DNA of 64,000 nt from RGIG3040 sp964410675. GTDB lineage: Bacteria > Bacillota > Clostridia > Lachnospirales > Lachnospiraceae. The notes beneath the pieces are model-generated. The model saw only the letters and a list, made by a program, of their open reading frames with translations, was not told the origin of the DNA and did not search any database. The DNA is taken from the NCBI GenBank assembly GCA_964410675.1, contig CAYPIB010000001.1, forward strand, positions 1 through 64,000, in the 5' to 3' direction. Positions 54,484 through 61,845 of the stretch are shown here, one piece after another. The position numbers and the translations under genes were made by a program. Position 1 is the stretch's first letter. Each line of letters begins with the position of its first letter.

Positions 54484-55275
54484 TTATTCTAAGTTCATTT
54501 GATATACTTTGACATAATCAATTTCAAATTTGTTATTTTCATTTTTAATGTTTTCTAAATCATATAAATTTAGCATTAATTGCATCGGATAGTTTGGAAT
54601 TTGTTTAATACTATTTATCAAAGTTCCATTTATATAGAAATCAATCGAATCAGGTTTCCAATCTATCGCATAGACATTCCATTCCTTGGTATTTAAATCA
54701 AATTCTTGTTCATAAAAACAATCACTTAAAGAGGTATCTCCGAAAGGATGCACTCCATAGCCAATAACTGCTTTGTCTTTTTGAGTATTATAACCTTTTA
54801 ACTCAAAAATGCATATTTCTGCAGATTGCTCCCTTGTTTCCTCAATACCAATCAACCACAATGCCGCAACATTCTCTTTAGAAAGTTTGCATTTGGCGCG
54901 AAACTCTATATAGCCAAATAGTGGTGCAACCTTAAGTTCTTTATCTTGAGCTTCTCGAACCACCAGTCCCTTTTTAAAATGATGCTGCCCCTTCTTGCTG
55001 CCAACCTGTCCAGAAAGTACTCCCGTTTGAAGGTTTGAAACCCTTACCCCGCCATTGTATTCCGGACACCATGGTTTTTGTTCATCAGAAATATATAATG
55101 ATAAAATACTGTCCCTAATGATATACGATGGTCTGGATGCTTCTCTGCTGCTCCACTGAGGTAAATAGAATGGAAACCAATAATTATCATTAAGCTTATT
55201 CTCTAAAAAATCATCGTACATAATTAGTTCATATTTTTCTTTTTCCATACAATTTAACATATTACCTTGCCCCAT
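54484..55275 (-). CDS. GH16-like protein with altered catalytic motif
   Basis: The 263-residue protein has the concanavalin-like fold of family GH16 (for example DDFLENKLNDNYWF at the start, FGYIEFRAKCKLSKENVAALW, EWNVYAIDWKPDSIDFYINGTLI). The catalytic E-x-D-x2-E motif reads Glu153-Ile-Cys155-Ile-Phe-Glu158, so the middle Asp is replaced by Cys. There is no signal peptide. This leaves both glutamates but may reduce hydrolysis or change the function. It is 16 bases after the anti-sigma gene, perhaps in one transcript with the sigma operon. GGAGGACAAT precedes the ATG. Confidence 0.85.
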   Translation of the reverse strand: MGQGNMLNCMEKEKYELIMYDDFLENKLNDNYWFPFYLPQWSSREASRPSYIIRDSILSLYISDEQKPWCPEYNGGVRVSNLQTGVLSGQVGSKKGQHHFKKGLVVREAQDKELKVAPLFGYIEFRAKCKLSKENVAALWLIGIEETREQSAEICIFELKGYNTQKDKAVIGYGVHPFGDTSLSDCFYEQEFDLNTKEWNVYAIDWKPDSIDFYINGTLINSIKQIPNYPMQLMLNLYDLENIKNENNKFEIDYVKVYQMNLE

Positions 55276-55291
55276 ATTGTCCTCCTATTCC

Positions 55292-55615
55292 TTAAACTAC
55301 GATTTTAAAGTCAACAAAGATATATAGGAATAGAAGCATTGCAGCAACGGTTAAAATCGTCAGTAATACGCCTTTTAATAATGACAAAAACATTCCTTTT
55401 TTCCATCTTCTCGATAACTTTATAACCGCATCTGCTTCTTTTAAATTTTGTTCTATATGCATATCTGGTATAGCTTGATTCATTGCTTCCAATTCAGCTT
55501 TACAGCCTTCACATCCTGCAAGATGTTCCTCGACCATCACTTTGCTTTCATTGCTGCATATATCGTCATGGTACAAGGGAAGTAAGTCCCCGATAACCTC
55601 ACATGATAGTTTCAT
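55292..55615 (-). CDS. Anti-sigma factor (zf-HC2 type), short form
   Basis: The 107-residue protein has the zinc-binding H-x3-C-x2-C element (VEEHLAGCEGCKAELEAM, residues about 29-46) and one membrane helix (about 82-103, LKGVLLTILTVAAMLLFLYIF). It ends right after the helix, so it lacks the extracellular part of the paralogue at 13656-14462. The ATG at 55615 overlaps the sigma stop (ATGA), which gives translational coupling. GGAGG lies upstream. Function follows the family: membrane tethering and inhibition of the sigma factor. Confidence 0.88.
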   Translation of the reverse strand: MKLSCEVIGDLLPLYHDDICSNESKVMVEEHLAGCEGCKAELEAMNQAIPDMHIEQNLKEADAVIKLSRRWKKGMFLSLLKGVLLTILTVAAMLLFLYIFVDFKIVV

Positions 55616-56085
55616 TTCATCGCCTCCTGTAATTGTTTTTTTGCCCTGTAAAAAATCAATCTCGCCCAACTGTCTGTTTTTTCGAACAGTTCCCCGATTT
55701 GAAAAAATGACAGTTCTCCAAATACTCTCAATGTAAACACTTCTTTATACGGCTCCTTCAAATTGTGAAGTAAAATGTGCAACTGCCGTATCGCTTCTTT
55801 ATCAAGATAATCTGTTTCTAAATTGAGCGTGGTATCAGATAAATTTGTATCCAAGTCCGATACGATTCGTTTTTGTTTTAGATAAAGCGTAAAATATGTG
55901 TTTTTTGCAATCTGGCAAAGCCATACATATAATTTACAAGTTCCGTTAAACTTGTCAATGTGATGCATCGCTTTAAAAAAGGTTTCCTGTGTAACCTCTT
56001 CTGTAATTGCTTCATCCCGACTGAGAGATAAAACATATTGATACACATCCGCAAAGTGCTTCTCATATATTTCGCCGAAATCCAT
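55612..56085 (-). CDS. ECF-type RNA polymerase sigma-70 family factor
   Basis: The 157-residue protein has region 2 (EIYEKHFADVYQYVLSLSRDE, LYVWLCQIAKNTYFT) and region 4 (LKEPYKEVFTLRVFGELSFFQIG, DSWARLIFYRAKKQL). It is the same size as, and clearly related to, the sigma factor at 13190-13663. The ATG at 56085 lies ten bases after GGAGG. The promoter at 56104-56134 has the same -35/-10 pattern as the other sigma operon. Downstream are the short anti-sigma gene and, close by, the GH16-like and DUF5131 genes. Confidence 0.92.
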   Translation of the reverse strand: MDFGEIYEKHFADVYQYVLSLSRDEAITEEVTQETFFKAMHHIDKFNGTCKLYVWLCQIAKNTYFTLYLKQKRIVSDLDTNLSDTTLNLETDYLDKEAIRQLHILLHNLKEPYKEVFTLRVFGELSFFQIGELFEKTDSWARLIFYRAKKQLQEAMK

Positions 56086-56103
56086 CACTTTCTCACCTCC
56101 AAG

Positions 56104-56134
56104 TATAAGACTGGGCATTACCAAAAGCGTTTCA
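56104..56134 (-). promoter_or_regulatory. Probable autoregulated ECF-sigma promoter (second operon)
   Basis: TGAAACG (56134-56128), 15 bases, AGTCTTATA (56112-56104) on the minus strand, directly before the ribosome site. It matches the element at 13140-13170 in sequence and spacing, including the near-zero leader and the following GGAGGTGAGA. Confidence 0.65.
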
Positions 56135-56152
56135 AACTATATTATAAAATTT

Positions 56153-56814
56153 CTATCCAATTACCATAACACTAAGAAAATCAGCTAAAAAATGCACAAT
56201 GATAGGACAATAACGAATACACATTGAGTCGCTACGGCCGCAATTGGAAATGTGCCGGTTAAATAAAGTTTTATAAAATATGCAGGTAAATGCAATAAGA
56301 CAAACAATATTGTAGATATAATATTTGCCTTTCTCTCTGATACAAATGCCGATAATGCGTTTAATCCCCATCCCCGATAAACAAGCTCTTCAACAAATGC
56401 TACCATAACAAATGTTGGGAAATGCTTGTAAAAATTGAACGTTGGATTTATCCAAAAACCTCCATGATTAAAAAACATTGCACCTAAAGTATATATAATA
56501 ATAATTGCTACTGTAATAATAAACGGTTTCATGTGGGGTTTATTTGTAAAAAGCTGTTTCCATGTTGTAGGAATATCTTTAGCATATAGCTTTAATAGAA
56601 TGATTGCAGGAACAGCCCATAAAAACCGACTGATAAAATCATATATGTAATTTATCAGACTGCCTCTCTGTGTGCCGAAAAAAAGTCTCGTATAATTCCA
56701 GGCATTTGTCACCATCGCCCATAACACTACAAACATAATAAGTGAAATGATGACCTTCCTAAAAGATAATTGATAAGCCTTTTGTTGTGTACTATTCTTC
56801 AATTGATTTCTCAT
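56153..56814 (-). pseudogene. CPBP intramembrane protease with C-terminal frameshift
   Basis: The first 209 codons (56814-56185) give a CPBP protein with six helices and the motif VEELVYRGWG, but the frame ends at LCIF. The expected last motif, HFLADFL, is encoded in another frame that runs on to 56153 (PIIVHFLADFLSVMVIG). The roughly 15 residues normally between VATQCVFVI and PIIVHF are missing, so a small deletion plus frameshift is likely. The protein as read lacks its third active-site motif. It overlaps the TetR gene by 23 bases. A sequencing error is possible. Confidence 0.65.
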
Positions 56815-57475
56815 TTCTATTGCCTCCCAGCATCATAAGAACTGTTTCGCAAAGGGTATCGAATAATCCGATAACATCTTGCGAACCTTTTGTCTGATTA
56901 AAATTAACAGAATTTTTGAATCGCATATCATGTAATAAAATACCATCACAACTGGCTGAAACAAAGGAAGCTATTTTATAAAGCGGCATGACTGGTTTAA
57001 AATAACCGCTTTCAATGTGTTTCATTGCAAAAGTAAATGCTAATTCAAGTGCAGAATGATTACTTTCTTTGACTTTTAATCCATTTTGTATTTTTTCTCC
57101 CCGTTTTGGGTAAGCCTCATACAGCATCAAAAGCTCAAAGCGAATTTTACTGAACAAACTGGACGAGTGATTTATATATTGTGCAAGGCATAAAAACGCC
57201 TCACGGATTACCTCTTCCGGCTTAAGTTCCTGATTCAGTATATCTTTTAATTTATCTTTGTAATCAATGCTTCTAAAGGAACGGTTATGAACATCTATAA
57301 TAATCTCATCTATATCCTTAAAATATCGATAAATTGCCCCTTGACTGAACCCTGCATGGTCAATAATATCCTGCATGGTTACTGCAAATAAAGGTTTTTT
57401 CATGAAGACCTCAAATGCGGCATCTAATATTTGATTTTTTTTAGAATCCAAATATTCCTTACTTACCTTTGGCAC
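56792..57475 (-). CDS. TetR/AcrR family transcriptional regulator
   Basis: The 227-residue protein has an N-terminal TetR helix-turn-helix (ILDAAFEVFMKKPLFAVTMQD, HAGFSQGAIYRYFKDIDEII) and an all-helical ligand-binding domain. The start is GTG at 57475, preceded by GGAGATGTTTTT. It is directly upstream of, and overlaps, the CPBP gene, which it probably controls. The ligand is unknown. Confidence 0.92.
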   Translation of the reverse strand: MPKVSKEYLDSKKNQILDAAFEVFMKKPLFAVTMQDIIDHAGFSQGAIYRYFKDIDEIIIDVHNRSFRSIDYKDKLKDILNQELKPEEVIREAFLCLAQYINHSSSLFSKIRFELLMLYEAYPKRGEKIQNGLKVKESNHSALELAFTFAMKHIESGYFKPVMPLYKIASFVSASCDGILLHDMRFKNSVNFNQTKGSQDVIGLFDTLCETVLMMLGGNRNEKSIEE

Positions 57476-57687
57476 AAAAACATCTCCTTAATTAAAATGA
57501 AACATGATTCATTTTTATTTTACTCGCTAAAAAGGACTTCGTCAATAATTTTTTGTATCGTTTTACAAAGTATAGGTAGATTATCAATAATACCTCTTCA
57601 TGTTATAATCTAATAAAATTTCAGGTAAATATTTTTTTGTTTACTGAGATGTGTTAATATATATTTATTAAAATTAGGAGGTCATAT

Positions 57688-58185
57688 ATGTTTAGAGAAA
57701 TGCGAAGAAAAAAACAGCTTTTACCTGAAGAACTGACAGAGCAGATTATGAACAAGGGAATAACAGGTGTCTTAGGTGTAACAGGTGATGACGGTTATCC
57801 ATATACCGTTCCGGTGAACTATGTCTATGAGAACCGAATTATCTACTTTCATTGTGCTAAATCCGGTCATAAGCTCGATGCCATTAGAAATGACAACAAG
57901 GTGTCCTTCTGTGTAATTGAAAAAGAGGATGTTATTCCAGAAAAATTTACAGCCTGTTTCAGAAGTGCCATTGCGTTTGGCACAGCATCAGAAATTACCG
58001 ATGATGATGAAAAACTGCGGATGATGCGTCTGCTAAACAATAAATACTCTCCCGGTCTTGATGAAGACGGTGAAAAAGCAATTCAAAGAGAATGGAATAT
58101 TCTATGCGTTATCAAAATTAATGTTGAGCACCTGACTGGAAAAGAAGGCATCGAGCTTGTGAAGCAACGTAAAAAGGTAGAGTAA
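57688..58185 (+). CDS. Nim-type pyridoxamine 5'-phosphate oxidase-family flavin protein
   Basis: The 165-residue protein has the FMN-binding split-barrel fold of NimA/NimB-type proteins: MFREMRRKKQLLPEELTEQI at the start, GVLGVTGDDGYPYTVPVNYV and IYFHCAKSGHKLDAIRNDNKVSF. The histidine in FHCAKSGHK is the position linked to nitroimidazole resistance in Nim proteins. Many chromosomal members have no proven activity, so resistance should not be assumed. TAGGAGGTCATAT precedes the ATG. It is a single gene. Confidence 0.9.
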   Translation: MFREMRRKKQLLPEELTEQIMNKGITGVLGVTGDDGYPYTVPVNYVYENRIIYFHCAKSGHKLDAIRNDNKVSFCVIEKEDVIPEKFTACFRSAIAFGTASEITDDDEKLRMMRLLNNKYSPGLDEDGEKAIQREWNILCVIKINVEHLTGKEGIELVKQRKKVE

Positions 58186-58203
58186 AGATAACGTGTTACC
58201 ATA

Positions 58204-58234
58204 AAAAAATCCGACTGGCTGTTACACCAATCGG
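58204..58234 (-). terminator. Intrinsic terminator of the VOC-family gene
   Basis: CCGATTGG and CCAGTCGG form an 8-bp stem with one G-T pair (58234-58211), followed by ATTTTTTTATGG on the minus strand. It lies about 70 bases after the stop. Confidence 0.8.
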
Positions 58235-58304
58235 CTGCGAGAAATATAGTATTATTGTTAAGGGGAATTTACAATCTGCTTAGTTTGCCTTTGTTATGCA
58301 GAGA

Positions 58305-58772
58305 TTAACTTTTTAAAAGCGTTTCTAAATCCGCTATAGTCACATCCATACGTTTGGAAATTTCCTCCATTGACATTCCAGAATCAAGGAAACGCTTTAC
58401 AACCATCTTCATATTCTCGCCAACTTCAATAATATGTCCATCCAAATCGTAAAAGCGTATCGAGCGTTGACCCCATCCTGCTTCTTTAACGCCCTCACCC
58501 ATATACCTAATATCATCACGCTGCTCTAATTTGGCAATAAAATCATCAAAATCGTCTTCCTCGAAGTACAACTCCATATTATGGGGTTCCTTCAATACGC
58601 TTTCCTTCGGAATATTTAACAGCCAATCAAATTCCTGCTGCAAAGAAAGCCCACCATAAAAAGAGAGGTTAATCCCATAATCTTGAAACACTTTAAGTTC
58701 AAATAAATCCTCATAGAATTTTCTTGCAAGTTTTACATCGCTTACAGCAATGCAGATACCATGATATTTCAT
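58305..58772 (-). CDS. VOC (glyoxalase/dioxygenase) family protein
   Basis: The 155-residue protein has the paired beta-alpha-beta-beta-beta modules of the VOC superfamily. MKYHGICIAVSDVKLARKFY opens the first, and WGQRSIRFYDLDGHIIEVGE closes the second with its metal-position Glu. The last 30 residues (MSMEEISKRMDVTIADLETL) form a small added helical unit like a helix-turn-helix, which is not part of the basic fold. AAAGGAGC sets the ATG at 58772. The longer frame runs through the hairpin at 58804-58880 and is not credible. The substrate is unknown. Confidence 0.88.
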   Translation of the reverse strand: MKYHGICIAVSDVKLARKFYEDLFELKVFQDYGINLSFYGGLSLQQEFDWLLNIPKESVLKEPHNMELYFEEDDFDDFIAKLEQRDDIRYMGEGVKEAGWGQRSIRFYDLDGHIIEVGENMKMVVKRFLDSGMSMEEISKRMDVTIADLETLLKS

Positions 58773-58803
58773 AATATTTGCTCCTTTATTTTTTAATATT
58801 ATT

Positions 58804-58880
58804 AGATAATTATGAAACTCATTTCTGGTAGGGAGAATCTCATCCAAGCCGCCACGCAGAAATGAGTTTTGCAATTATCT
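58804..58880. repeat. Short inverted-repeat element related to the 14.5/15-kb repeats
   Basis: A 24-base left arm (58804-58827) and right arm (58857-58880) are inverted copies with about three mismatches around a 29-base loop. The right arm, CAGAAATGAGTTTTGCAA, differs at one or two positions from the termini of the palindromic repeats at 14.5 and 15.0 kb. It lies upstream of the VOC gene and looks like a miniature member of the same family. Confidence 0.6.
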
Positions 58881-59038
58881 ATTAAGTTTTATATCTCTTA
58901 AGTGAGATTATATCATCTTTTCATGGATTGTGCCTCAGTTTTTTACCATTAGCTCTACGAAAATCTGCTTCAAGAGACCACAAAAGTCATTCTCCCATGT
59001 TCGTAAAATCATCCTCTTTACTGAAATAAGCTTGCAAG

Positions 59039-59374
59039 TTATTTATCAGTTGAGGATGGCTTTATCCAACATATTGTATTGGCTAAAACTGCCACAACTG
59101 CTATTGTTCCGAACAAGCCCCACGGAATAATCCAAGAAATAGCCGAGGGCATTTCAAATCGATAAAATGTTGCTGTACCAAAAATTATTGCCAGCATACT
59201 TGTACCGCCACCTACAACACGACAAAGTCTTTTTTTATTATATCTTTGCTTTTGCTCTTTACTTGCCGTATTGAACCCTGCTATTAAGAAACTGCCTTTT
59301 CCCATTAGTAAAACAATTGATATTGCTGCAAGTATAGCAACAACAAGCCAAGGTACCCATATTGGTGCATTCAT
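59039..59374 (-). CDS. DUF3784 family membrane protein
   Basis: The 111-residue protein has three membrane helices (about 8-30, 52-72, 80-102) and the DUF3784 segment AGFNTASKEQKQRYNKKRLC between the first two. TAGGAGGACATAACA precedes the ATG. It follows the PadR gene by 12 bases and is probably cotranscribed with it. DUF3784 proteins have no known role. The PadR neighbour suggests that it belongs to a regulated stress or drug-response unit. Confidence 0.88.
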   Translation of the reverse strand: MNAPIWVPWLVVAILAAISIVLLMGKGSFLIAGFNTASKEQKQRYNKKRLCRVVGGGTSMLAIIFGTATFYRFEMPSAISWIIPWGLFGTIAVVAVLANTICWIKPSSTDK

Positions 59375-59386
59375 TGTTATGTCCTC

Positions 59387-59950
59387 CTATTCGTCATTTG
59401 CGTGTTTGGCGTTATCGGTCAAAAGTTTTTTTGCTTCTTCGCACCATTCTAAATAAGTGCGATATGTTTTTACACCAAATTCCACGGTAAGCAGATAGTA
59501 CTTATGTGCGGTGTCATCGATAATTCTGTCTTTAAGTACTTTTTCAGTGCCCAATAGATATGGCAATTCTTTTTCTATCTTTTCTTGAAATGCTTCAATG
59601 TGTGTTATTGCCTGTTCCGCACCTTGATCATTGCCAAAAAATAGTTTGAGCAAAGTTTCATAACGAATCTCATCCTTTTCAGCCGGCAGCTTGAGCCACT
59701 TTCTTAAGTAATCTCGACCATCATCCGTTATGGTATATATTAACTTATTTCGCTTGTTACCCATGTCCTCTCTTTTGGTTGCTAAACCCCGACTAACTAA
59801 ATCACTTAAGGTAGGGTATATACTACCATAACTTGCACCCCAAAAATATTTTAATGTTGTATCCATCCTTTTCTTTATCTCATACCCTGTTAATTCTTCA
59901 TGACTTAATAAACCTAAAATTACACAATCAAGCTTTTTTACTGTTGCCAT
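59387..59950 (-). CDS. PadR family transcriptional regulator
   Basis: The 187-residue protein has a PadR winged helix (LDCVILGLLSHEELTGYEIKK, YGSIYPTLSDLVSRGLATK) and a C-terminal helical dimer domain. The start at 59950 has AAGGGA upstream and lies within the last codons of the 4Fe-4S gene (23-base overlap). A start further upstream would run deep into that gene and is rejected. It probably represses its own unit with DUF3784. The ligand is unknown. Confidence 0.92.
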   Translation of the reverse strand: MATVKKLDCVILGLLSHEELTGYEIKKRMDTTLKYFWGASYGSIYPTLSDLVSRGLATKREDMGNKRNKLIYTITDDGRDYLRKWLKLPAEKDEIRYETLLKLFFGNDQGAEQAITHIEAFQEKIEKELPYLLGTEKVLKDRIIDDTAHKYYLLTVEFGVKTYRTYLEWCEEAKKLLTDNAKHANDE

Positions 59951-60692
59951 TATTGATTCCCTTTCTTTTGCGCATTCCATACGACAGAACATTTTTAGGA
60001 CAATTATCAATGCAGGCTCCGCATTGAATACATTCCAAATCTTTAATGTTCCCATCCTTTATTGCATTTACAATATTGACCCCCATAGGACATGCTTTAT
60101 TGCATTTGCCGCAAGAAATGCAATTTACGCTCTCTTTGACCTTTATATGCAATCCTGGCAAGTGTAAGAGCCTGCGAAGTTTTGTTCCAAGTACCATGAA
60201 AGGAGCCATCCAACAAAAATAGTGACAGAAAATCCGTTTTCCGAACAAGACGGCTGGTATAAAAATCAGGCTTACAATACCATAATAGATGACATAACTT
60301 TGAATGGATAAAACAGAAATTCCATGCTTAGTCTCAAATAAAAAATCAACTGCTACAATTTCTCCTTTATGAAAATAGCTAAGAGCAACTGAGGTCAACC
60401 AAATACCCCATATTATGTACTTGATGCTATTTTTCCAACCCTGCTTTGGACTTTTTTCATTGATTACAAATGTACATTCCTGCAAGCCTCCCGCAGGGCA
60501 AAGATACGCACAAAAAAATCTTCCAAATGGAATAGAAAGAATAAACATCAATGCAAACACGATAAAACTGCCGTTGATTATTCCACTTAACCCTGCATTA
60601 ATTATGAGTGCCGGACTAAAATAATAGAGCGTAATCGGGAATAACAACAAAGATATTATTATAGATAATTTTCTGATATTCTGCCTTTTCAT
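59928..60692 (-). CDS. Membrane 4Fe-4S ferredoxin-type protein (NapH/NosR-like)
   Basis: The 254-residue protein has about five membrane helices, two membrane-proximal cysteine motifs (FFCAYLCPAGG and FCHYFCWMAP) and two classical 4Fe-4S motifs near the C-terminus, CISCGKCNKACP and CIQCGACIDNCP. This is the layout of NapH/NosR/RdxA-like electron carriers. In anaerobes such proteins feed electrons to reductases or serve in flavin/redox stress systems. No reductase gene is adjacent, so its partner is not visible. It overlaps the PadR gene, and GATAGGAGTGATTT precedes the ATG. Confidence 0.9.
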   Translation of the reverse strand: MKRQNIRKLSIIISLLLFPITLYYFSPALIINAGLSGIINGSFIVFALMFILSIPFGRFFCAYLCPAGGLQECTFVINEKSPKQGWKNSIKYIIWGIWLTSVALSYFHKGEIVAVDFLFETKHGISVLSIQSYVIYYGIVSLIFIPAVLFGKRIFCHYFCWMAPFMVLGTKLRRLLHLPGLHIKVKESVNCISCGKCNKACPMGVNIVNAIKDGNIKDLECIQCGACIDNCPKNVLSYGMRKRKGINNGNSKKA

Positions 60693-60776
60693 AAATCACT
60701 CCTATCTATCAGTCTGATAGCTTTAGTCAAGTATTTTCTTCATACGTGTACTTAAATATCAAATTTCTCTAACTCA

Positions 60777-61679
60777 TTAAAAATTATAATTTAATTCAAG
60801 GCTTTTATATGATATTTTTAAATCGCTAATTATTTTTTCTCTAGCCTTTTCAAGCTCTAAGGCTACATCATGACTAATTTTACTCTGAAGCGATACCCGA
60901 ACTTTAATATGCATACCTACTTTGAATATTTCACATCTCTTTTTCTTTACAATTTTATTCAAATATTTATCTACAATTGCATCAATGTTTTTCTTAATTA
61001 TTACATCATCGGTAGTGCCGCCTAATAATTCCCTGAAGGCACAGATAAGCACCTTTATAGGTAGTTTTAAAGATACTAAAGCAAGAATAAATGTAATAAA
61101 AAAATCACCTGTGTAATAAAAAAATCCTAAAGACCCATTTACATCAACGAAATAGAGAAATGCGACTGCGACCCCTATCCCTAACGATTGCAGTCCATCA
61201 ATTAAATTTGATTTAGATTCTGCGGTTAGAATTGTACTTGTATGATTAATTTTTTTATTTTGAATGATATTATAAAATCCAAGTCCAAAACATAAAATTA
61301 CCATGCTGATAGTGTATGGCAGTACTGGTCCGATATTCATTGGCTTGCCTGTTCCATAAACAAAATATTCGTATGCGGGTATTGCAGTTCCCACGACAGA
61401 TATGACTAATAACGATAGTGTGAGTAAGGATTTGAAAATTGCATATAATGGCTCTAAAAAGTAAAGACCATCAGGAAATGAAATTGTTCTTTTATTACTG
61501 ACTTTATTAATGACAACTGCCACTATTGTTGAAATAAAAGCAATGAAGGAAAAAAAGCAGTCCAAAAACAGAGCTTGAATATGTGTAACGGCAAATACCC
61601 AAATGCCTGCTCCAGCAATAATAAAATTTAATATGGAACTTACAATTAATGATTTTCTTTCTATATCTTTTTGTGTCAT
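60777..61679 (-). CDS. Cation diffusion facilitator-like protein with unusual metal-site residues
   Basis: The 300-residue membrane protein has the CDF fold (six helices and a cytoplasmic domain ending HIKVRVSLQSKISHDVA). At the usual metal-site positions it reads Asp40-x3-Ser44 in TM2 (LDCFFSF) and Ser-x3-Asp in TM5 (KSNLIDGLQS), rather than D-x3-D or H-x3-D. Transport may therefore be altered, or the metal may be different. GGAGGAATT precedes the ATG. It is a single gene between the 4Fe-4S gene and ppdK. It is distinct from the CDF protein at 1404-2570. Confidence 0.82.
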   Translation of the reverse strand: MTQKDIERKSLIVSSILNFIIAGAGIWVFAVTHIQALFLDCFFSFIAFISTIVAVVINKVSNKRTISFPDGLYFLEPLYAIFKSLLTLSLLVISVVGTAIPAYEYFVYGTGKPMNIGPVLPYTISMVILCFGLGFYNIIQNKKINHTSTILTAESKSNLIDGLQSLGIGVAVAFLYFVDVNGSLGFFYYTGDFFITFILALVSLKLPIKVLICAFRELLGGTTDDVIIKKNIDAIVDKYLNKIVKKKRCEIFKVGMHIKVRVSLQSKISHDVALELEKAREKIISDLKISYKSLELNYNF

Positions 61680-61799
61680 AATTCCTCCATTAAGATAAAC
61701 GACTTATGTTTACTTACCTTATATACTGTATAAACTTGCCAATATTATCTTAGAATTAGATACAAACTTTGATAAAATGCTGTATCTGGCTTAAAGCGT

Positions 61800-61836
61800 A
61801 AAATAAGCGCATCACTTTGATATGATACGCTTATTT
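61800..61836. terminator. Hairpin after ppdK
   Basis: AAAATAAGCG and CGCTTATTTT, with inner pairs ATCA/TGAT, form a stem of about 13 bp with one mismatch. It lies 10 bases past the ppdK stop. T-rich bases flank both sides, more strongly on the plus strand. Confidence 0.6.
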
Positions 61837-61845
61837 TTATTTTTA

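Noticed and set aside
58881..59038. Possible coding remnant on the minus strand (a short readable segment around WENDFCGLLKQIF)
   Set aside because: Stops in all frames and no start site. I could not link it to any family with confidence.
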